Assembly: GCF_028714975.1 (NCBI RefSeq)
Contig: NZ_JAQTLH010000002.1
Coordinates: 1-64,000, forward strand
Direction of reading: 5' to 3'
From: Sulfurimonas sp.
Lineage (GTDB): Bacteria > Campylobacterota > Campylobacteria > Campylobacterales > Sulfurimonadaceae
DNA length: 64,000 bases
Shown piece after piece: positions 9,283-19,746 of this stretch (its first letter is position 1; each line of letters opens with the position of its first letter). The notes beneath the pieces were generated by a model. The model worked only from the letters and a program-made list of their open reading frames with translations, made no database searches and had not been told where the DNA came from. Position numbers and translations under genes: made by a program.

Positions 9283-10548
9283 TTATGCCTCCAACGCTTG
9301 TTTCATATCGGCTATTAAATCTCTAATACTCTCTAATCCGCATGAGATGCGAATAAGACCTGACGGTACGCCGCAAGCTTTTAGCTCTTCATCGCTTAAT
9401 TGCTGATGTGTAGTTGAAGCCGGATGAGTGATGATAGACTTGGAGTCGCCTATATTGACTACCAAAGAGTAGAGCTTTGCAGCATTTACTATTTTTGTCG
9501 CCTCTGCCAAAGTTGCAACTTCAAAGCTAAGAAGTCCGCTGCACGCACCGCCATCAAAATATTTTTGAGCATTTTTATAGTTTGCGTTGCTCTTTAATCC
9601 GGGATAGTTTACTTTTTTAACTTTTGGATGAGCTTCTAAAAACTCTGCAAGTGCGAGTGCGTTTTTGGAGTGTTCACGCATACGAAGAGAGAGAGTTTCC
9701 ATCCCTTGGATAAATAGCCATGAATTAAACGGAGATAAAACGGCACCCAAATCTCTAGCAAGTGATAGTCTTGCTCTAAGAGTGTAGGGCGGTAGGTTTG
9801 TATCGACATATATAAGTCCGTGATAAGATGCATCGGGTTTGTTGAAATGCTCATAGCGTGGATTTGCGCGAAGCTTTTCAACCAAACCTTTTCTCTCGAC
9901 TAAAATTCCTCCGATTGCAAGACCTTGACCTGTCGTGTATTTGCTTGCGCTATGAACTGTGATATCGGCTCCATGCTCAAACGGACGACACAAAATAGGA
10001 GTTGCAACAGTGTTGTCTACTACTGTAAGGATGCCGTATTTGTCGGCGATTTTAGTAATTGTCTCAATGTCTGCTACATCAATGCTTGGATTTGTAAGGG
10101 ATTCAAAAAAGATAACTTTTGTTTTATCGTCTATGAGAGCTTCAAGTGATGCCATGTCATGAACATCAAAGTATCTTGCCTCAATGCCAAATCTCTTAAG
10201 TGTGTGAGTGTTTAGAGTCAAGCTTCCGCCGTAGAGCTGTTTTGCACAAACTATATTGTCACCCGCTTCGGCAGCATTTACGATAGCAAAAAAGATAGCG
10301 CTCATTCCGCTTGAAGTTGCAAGCGCAGCCTCACCGCCCTCAAGCATTGCAAATCTTTTTTCAAAAACATCCGTAGTCGGATTATTAAGACGAGTGTAGA
10401 TATTTCCCAACTCTTTAAGCGAGAAGAGATCTGCGGCATGCTGTACATCGCGAAATTCATAAGCCGTTGTTTGATAAATAGGTACAACCATTGTCCCTTG
10501 CGAATCTTTTGTGTAGCCTGCATGAAGTGCTATCGTTTGTAAATCCAT
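9283..10548 (-). CDS. metY: O-acetylhomoserine sulfhydrylase
   Basis: This PLP enzyme of the Cys/Met metabolism family makes homocysteine from O-acetylhomoserine and sulfide. At 421 residues it has MetY rather than MetB length. Visible motifs are the N-terminal QTIALHAGYTKD, YTRLNNPTTDVFEKR, SSGMSAI, the PLP lysine in HSASKYTTGQG and the C-terminal GLIRISCGLE. It works with metX in the same region. The DsrE-like gene follows by one base. Confidence 0.93.
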   Translation of the reverse strand: MDLQTIALHAGYTKDSQGTMVVPIYQTTAYEFRDVQHAADLFSLKELGNIYTRLNNPTTDVFEKRFAMLEGGEAALATSSGMSAIFFAIVNAAEAGDNIVCAKQLYGGSLTLNTHTLKRFGIEARYFDVHDMASLEALIDDKTKVIFFESLTNPSIDVADIETITKIADKYGILTVVDNTVATPILCRPFEHGADITVHSASKYTTGQGLAIGGILVERKGLVEKLRANPRYEHFNKPDASYHGLIYVDTNLPPYTLRARLSLARDLGAVLSPFNSWLFIQGMETLSLRMREHSKNALALAEFLEAHPKVKKVNYPGLKSNANYKNAQKYFDGGACSGLLSFEVATLAEATKIVNAAKLYSLVVNIGDSKSIITHPASTTHQQLSDEELKACGVPSGLIRISCGLESIRDLIADMKQALEA

Positions 10549-10594
10549 CTTTTGTTGCCTTTTTTAGTAATATTTTATCAAAAGATAACTAAAA

Positions 10595-10981
10595 TTATTT
10601 TGTTAGACCTTTTGCCCACTCTTGCATGATTTGATGAATCTCCTCTCTTGGAGCTTCCATAAACTCTATCACAAACTTATCTTCAAATTCACAAATACCG
10701 ATGCTTCTAGGTCGAACGGCTAAAACTTTCGTATTTGGAATTGAAGGTCCAAAGCAAAAAATTATATTTCTAGCATCCAGTATCCCATCCGCAATCTCGC
10801 CGTTTAACGCTTTTGTATGTGCGTAATGGTCAAAAAGAGCTATAAACTTTGCTACGGGATGTTTCTCAATTTTATCTTTAAAGTATGCAGCTACTTCATC
10901 CATACTTGAGACTCTCATCTCATCTTTTAACAGCTCTAGGCTGTAAATCGGGTATCTATCCATAAAAATTATTTTTTTCAT
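10595..10981 (-). CDS. Conserved Campylobacterota protein of unknown function
   Basis: The 128-residue protein has no signal peptide or membrane segment. It is acidic and mixed alpha/beta, with notable FIALFDHYAHTKALNGEI and IIFCFGPSIPNTKVLAVRPRSIGI. I think this is the family now called DUF6858, but this is from memory. It lies between metY (46-base gap) and the SLAC1-like gene on the same strand. I cannot assign a function. Confidence 0.6.
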   Translation of the reverse strand: MKKIIFMDRYPIYSLELLKDEMRVSSMDEVAAYFKDKIEKHPVAKFIALFDHYAHTKALNGEIADGILDARNIIFCFGPSIPNTKVLAVRPRSIGICEFEDKFVIEFMEAPREEIHQIMQEWAKGLTK

Positions 10982-11009
10982 TTTTTTCCTTTATATAATA
11001 AAATTAACT

Positions 11010-11972
11010 CTATTCCCCAATACAAATCTCTTTTTTTCTTATATGCACTATCGTTTGATAAGTTACGATAGATACTATAATAGTTACTACCGCCACCATT
11101 ATATATGAAAAAATTAGCAAAGACATCTCTTTACTCTGGTTATACATAAGCATAGCGCTAATCGCCATTGCCGCAACAGGAAACACAAATGCCCACCAAG
11201 ATATAAAAAACTTTATTTTTATAAAATTTTTGTACATAAATGCAACTAAAATCGTAAAAAACAGGGCTAAATTAAAAAGCATAAGAGCAAAAGTGTCAAT
11301 TACTCCAAACATTTTAAAATATGCTATAAAACCGACAGCCGGAGGGGCAATCAGTATAAAAAAAGTAGGCATAAATTTAACAGCTATTTGGTTATGAAAT
11401 ATAATTCTATTTAAAATAATAGCGAATAAAATTATCCAAAAAAACATTCCGACGCTAAAAAAGTACATAAGCAGACCCAAATTTGCAAAGCCTACACCGC
11501 CGATGGGCACTAAAACATTGCCAACTATGGGTATAAACCACGCCGGATTTGAGTGGTCTAGCTGTTGATTTTGATTTATCCAAAAAGAGATAGTGTGCAT
11601 TGTTAAGTAGAAGTGCAGGGCAGTTCCAAGATACCAAAATATTGCACTTACAAATGTAAAATTTTCTTTGTAAATGATAGAGAGCATTAGCATAGATATA
11701 GATACGGCGGCAAAAAAGTTGATTCTCACGGGATGTAAAAACTCATTCTTAACCGCCGTTTTGTACTTTGAAAACTTTCTTATGTAAACGGATGAAACAA
11801 CGATAAAGACAATCGTAGTAACATACATAAGTACTTCGCCTATTATGGAGGGAAAATTAAGCCAAATAGCGGCTTTTTGATATGTAATCGTAAGCCCGCT
11901 CAAACCCATAACAACCGCATACATCATAATAGGAAAAAATTTAAGTCTGCTTTTTTCTTCCGCAATTTCCAT
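11010..11972 (-). CDS. SLAC1/TehA-type anion channel or exporter
   Basis: This 320-residue membrane protein has about ten hydrophobic helices, beginning at FFPIMMYAVVMGLSGLT, a typical opening of the TDT/SLAC1 family, with HTISFWINQNQ, NPAWFIPIVGN and LVPIGGVGFANLG in the middle. Members include plant SLAC1 anion channels, yeast malate and sulfite exporters and bacterial TehA. The substrate is not known. It follows a short gap before the hypothetical gene, probably transcribed with it. Confidence 0.85.
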   Translation of the reverse strand: MEIAEEKSRLKFFPIMMYAVVMGLSGLTITYQKAAIWLNFPSIIGEVLMYVTTIVFIVVSSVYIRKFSKYKTAVKNEFLHPVRINFFAAVSISMLMLSIIYKENFTFVSAIFWYLGTALHFYLTMHTISFWINQNQQLDHSNPAWFIPIVGNVLVPIGGVGFANLGLLMYFFSVGMFFWIILFAIILNRIIFHNQIAVKFMPTFFILIAPPAVGFIAYFKMFGVIDTFALMLFNLALFFTILVAFMYKNFIKIKFFISWWAFVFPVAAMAISAMLMYNQSKEMSLLIFSYIMVAVVTIIVSIVTYQTIVHIRKKEICIGE

Positions 11973-12118
11973 ATCAGCCTCTTATTATTAATAGTTATAA
12001 TTTTTATAAATTTTACTATTTTCTATAATAAAAGTCAATAATTTTTATAATGAAAATCAATAATATACAGATTCTATTTGTATGGTACAATTTTAAAAAT
12101 AAGATCGGAGGAGAAATT

Positions 12119-12559
12119 ATGAAACCTATTCGTTTATTTGTAGCCGCTTTGATGGCAAGCAGCATTATACATGCAGGTGATATTGACGGGAATGCGGTGT
12201 TAGGCGGTGCACTCGGTGCTGCAGCAGGTTCGGCGGTAGGTTCTGCCGTCGGCGGAAGAGAAGGTGCAATTATAGGTGCAGGCGCCGGCGGTGTCGTTGG
12301 AGCGGCTATTGCAAGCGAAAGAACGCCAAGAAGAGATGATCGTGGAAGAGTCATCGAAAGAGAAAGAATTATTGTGCGAGATAGAGGTGATGATCCTAAT
12401 GTACATTATGATCAGGGAAAACATAAGGGATATTACAAAAAGAAACATAAAAAGAAATATAAATATGAGCATGATCATGACCGCGACTATTATCGTGACT
12501 ACGACCGTAATCGTGAACGATATTATGAACATGACCGCTCTCGCGGAAGAGATTGGTAA
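12119..12559 (+). CDS. Secreted glycine-zipper protein with highly charged tail
   Basis: I start at 12119, where GGAGGAG lies 5 bases upstream and a signal peptide follows (RLFVAALMASSIIHA). The 146-residue protein has a glycine-zipper helical hairpin (VLGGALGAAAGSAVGSAVGG then AIIGAGAGGVVGAAI), as in YMGG/OmpA-associated zipper proteins of the envelope. The tail from about residue 70 is almost all charged or aromatic: Asp/Arg pairs, a GYYKKKHKKKYKY block and repeated DRDYYRDY-like units. It probably inserts into or lines a membrane. The function of the His/Asp/Arg tail is unknown. Open frames on the opposite strand here are shadows of the repetitive codons. Confidence 0.75.
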   Translation: MKPIRLFVAALMASSIIHAGDIDGNAVLGGALGAAAGSAVGSAVGGREGAIIGAGAGGVVGAAIASERTPRRDDRGRVIERERIIVRDRGDDPNVHYDQGKHKGYYKKKHKKKYKYEHDHDRDYYRDYDRNRERYYEHDRSRGRDW

Positions 12560-12587
12560 AATAATTTAACTTTGCGAACAAACTATA

Positions 12588-12668
12588 GATTGCTTCGTCG
12601 CTTAGCTCCTCGCAATGACGGTTATTGAGATTACCGCGCTTGTCATTACGAGCGAAGCGCGGTAATCT
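12588..12668. repeat. Dispersed palindromic repeat, copy 1
   Basis: The element begins GATTGCTTCGTCGC and contains CTCGCAATGACGG. Its right half is an inverted, diverged copy ending in GCGCGGTAATCT, with CGCGCTT/AAGCGCG pairing. The same core occurs at 59512 and 62131. It lies after the stop of the glycine-zipper gene and just past the stop of guaB, which is convergent, so it may also act as a terminator hairpin. Similar GTCATTGCGAG...GCAATC palindromes are scattered through many bacterial genomes. Confidence 0.85.
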
Positions 12669-12671
12669 AAT

Positions 12672-14156
<1,485 letters not shown>

Positions 14157-14248
14157 TTATAGCCTTTTTGTGGTTAAAAAGAGGTAAAGCAATTTTTAAT
14201 AGAGCTTTCTTTAAGAGATTAAGTAATAAAATCGAAATAGAAAAAGTG

Positions 14249-14254
14249 TATAAT
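14249..14254 (+). promoter_or_regulatory. Candidate -10 box for the RMD1-family gene
   Basis: A TATAAT hexamer lies 33 bases upstream of the start, preceded by an AT-rich stretch without a clear -35 box, as is usual in this phylum. Confidence 0.55.
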
Positions 14255-14287
14255 AGAGCAAAAATTGATATTAATTAGGGCTGTAAA

Positions 14288-15088
14288 ATGGAATCAAGAG
14301 TACTGTTTGTATCCATAGAAATACCGATAATCATAACTAAAAATGATTTGGAAAAAGAGTTTCCGGGGCTTATTTTAACAACAATAGAAAAGTCGCTAGT
14401 AGGAGAGATTGCAAATGATAAGTTTATATTTACCACTTCCTTTGGAGTTATCACATTTTGCAATTTCAGTCATGATGAGATAAAGTCGTTTTTACAGAGA
14501 CTTAAAATCAAAGAGGCGCCACACTATCAAACCGCACTTGTAAATCAAGACTACCCTATGATTATAGATGCTCTTTACGAAAAACCGCTTATAGATACTC
14601 ACACCATAAAGTACAATAAATTTAACAAATCCGTAGCCTCCATAATTTCTCTTGCACTCTCTCAAAGCGTCGGACTTGAGATAAGAGAAAAATCACTTGA
14701 AAATAAGATGCAAGAGAGCAAAAAACTATACGAAAAGATAGAAAATATCAAAGCAAACGATAGAAAAAATCTTATGAGTTTTGCCGGTAGTATAGCAAAA
14801 GAGAGATTTGAGATACTTAGTCAGCTCTATTTGTTAGATAAGCCTGACATCGTTTGGGATGATATAGAACTTGAGTCGCTTTACAATCAACTTGCACTTC
14901 AACTTGAACTAAAGTCAAGATTTGAAGTCATAGAGTATAAAATATCGTTTTTAAAAGAGTCTGTAGAGTTTATAACGGATAGAGTAAACCAAAAGTCGAG
15001 TGAATTTTTGGAGTGGATTATCATCTGCTTAATCGTAATAGAGATACTTTTTTCAACTTATGAGTACATTATTAAGCCGAATTTTTAA
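14288..15088 (+). CDS. RMD1 (DUF155) family membrane-anchored protein
   Basis: The 266-residue protein ends in the signature region of the RMD1/Sif2 family: a coiled segment, then DIVWDDIELESLYNQL, SRFEVIEYKISFLKE and a single C-terminal membrane helix (WIIICLIVIEILFSTYEYI). The N-terminal half contains the FSHDEIKSFL region that is also family-like. Yeast relatives sit in the mitochondrial inner membrane; the bacterial role is unknown. The stop overlaps the stop of the convergent HMA gene by 4 bases. Confidence 0.85.
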   Translation: MESRVLFVSIEIPIIITKNDLEKEFPGLILTTIEKSLVGEIANDKFIFTTSFGVITFCNFSHDEIKSFLQRLKIKEAPHYQTALVNQDYPMIIDALYEKPLIDTHTIKYNKFNKSVASIISLALSQSVGLEIREKSLENKMQESKKLYEKIENIKANDRKNLMSFAGSIAKERFEILSQLYLLDKPDIVWDDIELESLYNQLALQLELKSRFEVIEYKISFLKESVEFITDRVNQKSSEFLEWIIICLIVIEILFSTYEYIIKPNF

Positions 15089-15369
15089 TTTTCATTTATT
15101 TTTCCGATAGCGCATGAGATGAAGCTTTTGGCTTTAAGTCCGCTCTTTGTAAATGTTCCTAACTCTTCGTCTTCAACGGGATAGCCGAGAGATCTTATTT
15201 TTTTGCGAAAACTGACCTCTGCTTCTTCGTCTTTTATCTCAAGTATGATAACTCTAGGCTCTTGCATCAAATTAACAGCAACCTCGCCAAATTCATCTTT
15301 TAAAGACTCTTTGATGGTATTTGCACATCCGCCGCATTTTACATTGAGTACTTTGAAACTTTTTTGCAT
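15085..15369 (-). CDS. Heavy-metal-associated (HMA) domain protein
   Basis: This 94-residue cytosolic protein has a ferredoxin-like HMA fold with the metal-binding motif VKCGGCANTI (Cys12, Cys15) and the C-terminal half SFRKKIRSLGYPVED. Such proteins carry Cu(I) or other soft metals. An extra C-terminal tail (SFISCAIGKINEN) follows the usual 70-residue domain. It lies 25 bases before gatA on the transcript side, so it may be the last gene of the ileS-gatA operon. Confidence 0.85.
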   Translation of the reverse strand: MQKSFKVLNVKCGGCANTIKESLKDEFGEVAVNLMQEPRVIILEIKDEEAEVSFRKKIRSLGYPVEDEELGTFTKSGLKAKSFISCAIGKINEN

Positions 15370-15394
15370 AGTTGACCTTTTTTATAGTATCCGT

Positions 15395-16738
15395 CTATTT
15401 TTGATAATTGATAGCTCTCTCCAAACTAAGCGCTCCGTCAAAAAGTGTCTGCTCTTCGTACGCATTTGCTATTAACTGAAGTCCTATCGGCATACCTTCA
15501 GAGCTTTTTGAAACAGGTACAGAGATAGCAGGAAGTCCGGCAAGGTTTACGCTGATGGTGTAGAGGTCGCTTAAGTACATCTCCATCGGAGTTGATAGTT
15601 CTCCAAATTTGTTTGCGGTTGTCGGTGCAACTGGAGATAGTATCAAGTCTACATTTTCAAATATTTTTGAGTATTGGTCTTTAATGATGTGTCTAGTTTT
15701 TTGCGCTTTTACATAGTAAGCTTCATAGTATCCGCTTGAGAGTACAAAATTTCCAAGTAAAATACGGCGTTTTACTTCATCACCGAAACCTTGACTTCTT
15801 GTTTGAATGAAAGTGTCGTTTAGGTCTTTACCCGTAACTCTGTTTCCATAGCGTATGCCGTCATATCTTGCCAAGTTTGTCGTAGCTTCGGCAGTTGCCG
15901 TTATGTAGTAAGCCGAGATATCATACTTTGCGTCCATTAACTCAGCTTCTACTATCTCATGTCCGGCACTCTTTAGCGCATCTACTGCCAGTTCGTAAGC
16001 TTTTTTTACGTCTTCGCTTGCATTTTCTATATGCTTTGGAAGTACGGCAATTTTGAGTTTTCTTGAAGCGTCTAGTTTGTCGCTTACCTTGTCATCTCTG
16101 GCAGCACTTGTTGAATCTTTGTGGTCGTGTCCGCTGATAATGTCATACAAAATTGCCGCATCTTCTACGGTTTGCGTCATCGGTCCAATTTGGTCAAGTG
16201 ATGAAGCGTAAGCTCCCAAACCGTAACGGCTAACTCTACCGTAAGTCGGTTTCATTCCGACAATTCCGCAAAAAGAAGCGGGCTGACGGATACTTCCGCC
16301 CGTGTCGCTCCCAAGTGCAGCAATGGCAAGACCAGCCGCAACTGCCGCCGCACTTCCGCCTGAACTTCCACCCGGAACGCAATCTTTGTTGTGGGGATTT
16401 AGAGTTTTGCCGTAAAAGCTTGACTCAGTCGTACTTCCCATAGCAAATTCGTCCATATTTGTTCTGCCAAACGGGCTGAGTCCGCTAGCTAACATTTTTT
16501 CTATAACAGTAGCATTGTAGGGAGCTATATAGCCTTGAAGTATGTTTGAAGCAGATGTTACCGACCAATCTTTTACCTGAATATTATCTTTTATAGCGAT
16601 AGGCACACCCTCACCCATATTGTTAACATCTATATAAGCGTTTAAATCCGCGTTTGCTTCTATTTTTGCTTTTAACTCATTTTTAAAGTTTGCTAATTCA
16701 TCTTTTGATAATTTTAATGCTTCTTTTAATGTAATCAC
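15395..16738 (-). CDS. gatA: Asp-tRNA(Asn)/Glu-tRNA(Gln) amidotransferase subunit A
   Basis: GatA supplies ammonia from glutamine to convert Glu-tRNA(Gln) or Asp-tRNA(Asn). The 447-residue chain has the amidase signature: the lysine in AIKDNIQVK, the serine-rich [14 protein letters not shown] and [12 protein letters not shown]. The start codon is GTG, read directly; it shares its G with the TAG stop of the upstream 40-residue ORF. gatB and gatC are not in the window. Confidence 0.95.
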   Translation of the reverse strand: MITLKEALKLSKDELANFKNELKAKIEANADLNAYIDVNNMGEGVPIAIKDNIQVKDWSVTSASNILQGYIAPYNATVIEKMLASGLSPFGRTNMDEFAMGSTTESSFYGKTLNPHNKDCVPGGSSGGSAAAVAAGLAIAALGSDTGGSIRQPASFCGIVGMKPTYGRVSRYGLGAYASSLDQIGPMTQTVEDAAILYDIISGHDHKDSTSAARDDKVSDKLDASRKLKIAVLPKHIENASEDVKKAYELAVDALKSAGHEIVEAELMDAKYDISAYYITATAEATTNLARYDGIRYGNRVTGKDLNDTFIQTRSQGFGDEVKRRILLGNFVLSSGYYEAYYVKAQKTRHIIKDQYSKIFENVDLILSPVAPTTANKFGELSTPMEMYLSDLYTISVNLAGLPAISVPVSKSSEGMPIGLQLIANAYEEQTLFDGALSLERAINYQK

Positions 16739-16860
16739 TAGATTTCCTTTTGTTTTTTTACTGCTTTTACTGAAACTATTCCAACGGCAATGATGATAAA
16801 TATCACAGCTACGGTAACTGCGATAAATGTAAAAGATACAGGTTCGGCAAAATTAGGCAT
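16738..16860 (-). CDS. Small single-span membrane protein between ileS and gatA
   Basis: This 40-residue ORF fills the whole space between two housekeeping genes. It starts ATG at 16860, overlapping the ileS stop by 8 bases, and its TAG overlaps the gatA GTG by one base. The product is MPNFAEPVS, then a hydrophobic helix (about residues 10-31, [20 protein letters not shown]), then a basic tail KAVKKQKEI. The pattern predicts an inner-membrane protein with the C-terminus inside. I recall a small membrane-protein gene at the same place in Campylobacter jejuni. Function unknown. Confidence 0.75.
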   Translation of the reverse strand: MPNFAEPVSFTFIAVTVAVIFIIIAVGIVSVKAVKKQKEI

Positions 16861-19612
16861 CTAATACCTTTGAACATCTCTGGCAAGTTGACTCTTCATC
16901 TGCTGATTGGTACTTCCAACATCTTGGACATTTTGCGTCAGTTGCTTTTTGGATTACAAAAATGTCTCCATCAACCTCAAATTTTCCAAGTTCTTCAACT
17001 ACATCCGCATGAGATATGCCTGAAACTACAAACCAATCTTCAGCGGCGGTTTTATCCATTTTAGCTATTTTGTCAGACTCCGTAATTATAACAAGCTCTA
17101 AAGTATTTTTTATAATTTTCTCTTTTTTAAGTCCGTCAACTATTTCAAAAAACTTCTCTCTTGCACTGTTCATATACGCAGCATCAAAAGTTGACTCAAC
17201 CGACTCTATGCTCTCATGTACAAAGTCAAAAATATCTTCTCTCTCGCCTTTGATGATTGTAGGGAGATGCTCTACAATCTCATCTGCCGTGTATGTCAAA
17301 ATCGGAGCGATTAGAGTCAGAAGCGATTTTGTCATAATAGCCATTGCGCTCTGGCTTGAGTTTCTTCTTTGGTCGTTTATCGCGTCACAGTAGAGGCTGT
17401 CTTTTGTGATGTCGATGTAGATACCGCTTAGTTCGTTTACTATAAAGTTGTTTAACATACTCATACCGTTAACGAAGTTGTAGTTGCTAAATGATTTATA
17501 AACATTGTCAAATACGGTTTTTGCTTCGCTAAGTATCCATTTGTCAAGCTCACCCATCTCATTGTAAGGAGTGATGGCTTTTAGGTCGTTTATATTTGCT
17601 AACATAATTCTAAAAGTGTTTCTTAGTTTACGGTAGTTTTCGGCACTCTGTTTTAGAATGTTTTGAGAGATTTTAAGATCTCCTTGATAGTCGCTTGACG
17701 CAACCCAAAGACGAAGAATTTCACTGCCGTACTCTTTTAAAACTGCATCAGGTGCGACGACATTGCCCTTTGACTTAGACATTTTCTCACCCTTTTCATC
17801 AACCGTGAAACCGTGAGTAAGAACCATTTTGTACGGTGCTTTGTGTTCAACTGCTGCACTTAAAAACATAGAAGACTGAAACCATCCGCGGTGCTGATCG
17901 CTTCCTTCAAGATATAAGTCTGCTTGATACTCTCCTGCATCATAATTGCGAGATTTTAAAACGCTATACCAAGTTGAACCGCTGTCAAACCACACATCAA
18001 GTATGTCCGTTACTTTTTCAAGCTCATCGGCTTTATATCCAGACCCTGGATACAAAAGCTCTTCTGTTGACATTGAGTACCACGCATCACTTCCGTGCAT
18101 CTCAAAAATCATAGCGACAAAATTTAAGACTTTCTCATCAAGCAGAACTTCGCCGGTTGCTTTTACTCTGAAAAATGCTATCGGAACCCCCCAGTCTCTT
18201 TGTCTTGAGATACACCAGTCAGGGCGGTTTTCAACCATAGAACGAAGTCTGTTTTTACCGCTCTCTGGAAAGAAGAGAGTTTTTTCAACTTCACTAAGGG
18301 CTATCTCTCTTAGTGTTTTATCTTCACCTTTTGGAGTTCCGTCAACTGAGATAAACCACTGTTTTGTCGCTCTAAATATAAGAGGAGTGTGGCTTCTCCA
18401 ACAGTGTGGATAGGAGTGTGTAAATTTACTTACTTTTAGTACGCTCTCACCCATCATCTCGATTAACTCATCGTTAGATTTAAAGATGTGGCGACCGACA
18501 AAGTTCTCACCGTTTGGAATTAGTCCTAAACCTACAACGCTCTCATCAAAGCATCCTGTTTCATCTACCGGCATAATAACTTCCAAATCATAAACAAGTC
18601 CGATACGGTAGTCATCCTCACCGTGCCCAGGAGCCGTATGTACACATCCGGTTCCGCTGTCCATAAGAACATGCTCTCCCAAAACGATGCGGGAAGTTCT
18701 GCCGTTTAGCGGGTTTAGGGCTAAAAGATTTTCAAACTCTTTAGCGTGAAAACTCTTTACGATCTCTCCGCTTAAAATATTTTGCTCTTTTAAAGAGTCC
18801 AAAAGCTCTTTTGCAACGATATATCCTGTTGTGGTAAGCACATACTCTTCATTTGGATTGATGGATATTCCCGTATTTGCAGGAATCGTCCAAGGTGTCG
18901 TTGTCCAGATAACAAGAGCCGCTCTATCCGTTATAGCGAGTTTTAATTTTGCATCATCGCTTAGTTCAAAAGCTACAAAAATAGAGTGTGACTCTTTATT
19001 TTCATACTCTACTTCTGCTTCGGCAAGAGCGGTTCTCTCAGCCCATGACCAAAATACGGGTTTGCTTCTCTCGATTAGAAGTCCCTTTTTAGCGACATTG
19101 CAAAGCGTACGGTAGATGTTTGCTTCAAAGTTAAAGTCCATAGTAACATAAGGATTTTCCCAATCGGCTACAATACCCAGCTTTTTAAACTCATCTCTTT
19201 GGATATCTACAAATTCAGCTGCATGAGCACGGCAAAGCTCTCTGATTTTTGCCGTCTCAAGCAGTTCTTTTTTCTGCTTTCCGCCGAGTTTCTTCTCAAC
19301 TTGTTGTTCAATCGGCAGACCGTGGCAGTCCCAGCCCGGAGTAAAACGGACGGATTTACCGCTAAAATAGTTATGTTTTATAATGATATCTTTTAAAATT
19401 TTATTTAAGGCATGTCCGATGTGCGTGTGACCGTTTGCGTATGGAGGACCGTCATGAAGCGTAAAACTAGGCGCGCCTTTGCGATTACTCTTCATCTTCT
19501 CATATATTTTTTTCTCATCCCAAGAAGAGTATCGCTTAGGTTCGTTGTTTATGAGATTGCCTCTCATTTCAAATTTTGTAGTAGGTAAAAGCAGCGTGTC
19601 TTTGTAATCCAT
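16853..19612 (-). CDS. ileS: Isoleucyl-tRNA synthetase
   Basis: This 919-residue class I synthetase has the HIGH-type motif in [18 protein letters not shown], the editing region ([13 protein letters not shown]), the KMSKS loop ([10 protein letters not shown]) and a C-terminal zinc site made by CPRCWKY and CQRC. Length and domain order match bacterial IleRS. It is the first gene of the ileS - small ORF - gatA cluster. Confidence 0.97.
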   Translation of the reverse strand: MDYKDTLLLPTTKFEMRGNLINNEPKRYSSWDEKKIYEKMKSNRKGAPSFTLHDGPPYANGHTHIGHALNKILKDIIIKHNYFSGKSVRFTPGWDCHGLPIEQQVEKKLGGKQKKELLETAKIRELCRAHAAEFVDIQRDEFKKLGIVADWENPYVTMDFNFEANIYRTLCNVAKKGLLIERSKPVFWSWAERTALAEAEVEYENKESHSIFVAFELSDDAKLKLAITDRAALVIWTTTPWTIPANTGISINPNEEYVLTTTGYIVAKELLDSLKEQNILSGEIVKSFHAKEFENLLALNPLNGRTSRIVLGEHVLMDSGTGCVHTAPGHGEDDYRIGLVYDLEVIMPVDETGCFDESVVGLGLIPNGENFVGRHIFKSNDELIEMMGESVLKVSKFTHSYPHCWRSHTPLIFRATKQWFISVDGTPKGEDKTLREIALSEVEKTLFFPESGKNRLRSMVENRPDWCISRQRDWGVPIAFFRVKATGEVLLDEKVLNFVAMIFEMHGSDAWYSMSTEELLYPGSGYKADELEKVTDILDVWFDSGSTWYSVLKSRNYDAGEYQADLYLEGSDQHRGWFQSSMFLSAAVEHKAPYKMVLTHGFTVDEKGEKMSKSKGNVVAPDAVLKEYGSEILRLWVASSDYQGDLKISQNILKQSAENYRKLRNTFRIMLANINDLKAITPYNEMGELDKWILSEAKTVFDNVYKSFSNYNFVNGMSMLNNFIVNELSGIYIDITKDSLYCDAINDQRRNSSQSAMAIMTKSLLTLIAPILTYTADEIVEHLPTIIKGEREDIFDFVHESIESVESTFDAAYMNSAREKFFEIVDGLKKEKIIKNTLELVIITESDKIAKMDKTAAEDWFVVSGISHADVVEELGKFEVDGDIFVIQKATDAKCPRCWKYQSADEESTCQRCSKVLDA

Positions 19613-19704
19613 ATGTATCCCAAATTGTATAAAATTTTTGCATTATATCCCTTAAGGGTTTAAAAGCTACTTTAAGGGCACATCTAAAAATCCTTAAATA
19701 GTGT

Positions 19705-19710
19705 TATAAT
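19705..19710 (+). promoter_or_regulatory. Candidate -10 box for the CinA-like gene
   Basis: TATAAT lies 36 bases upstream of the start. No good -35 box is visible; the region is AT-rich. Confidence 0.5.
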
Positions 19711-19746
19711 AAGCAAAAATTATTTTTATTAAAGGCTATTTAGGAT

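Noticed and set aside
12200-12581. Long open frames on the minus strand opposite the glycine-zipper gene
   Set aside because: They arise from the repetitive codons of the charged tail; no ribosome site or sensible composition.
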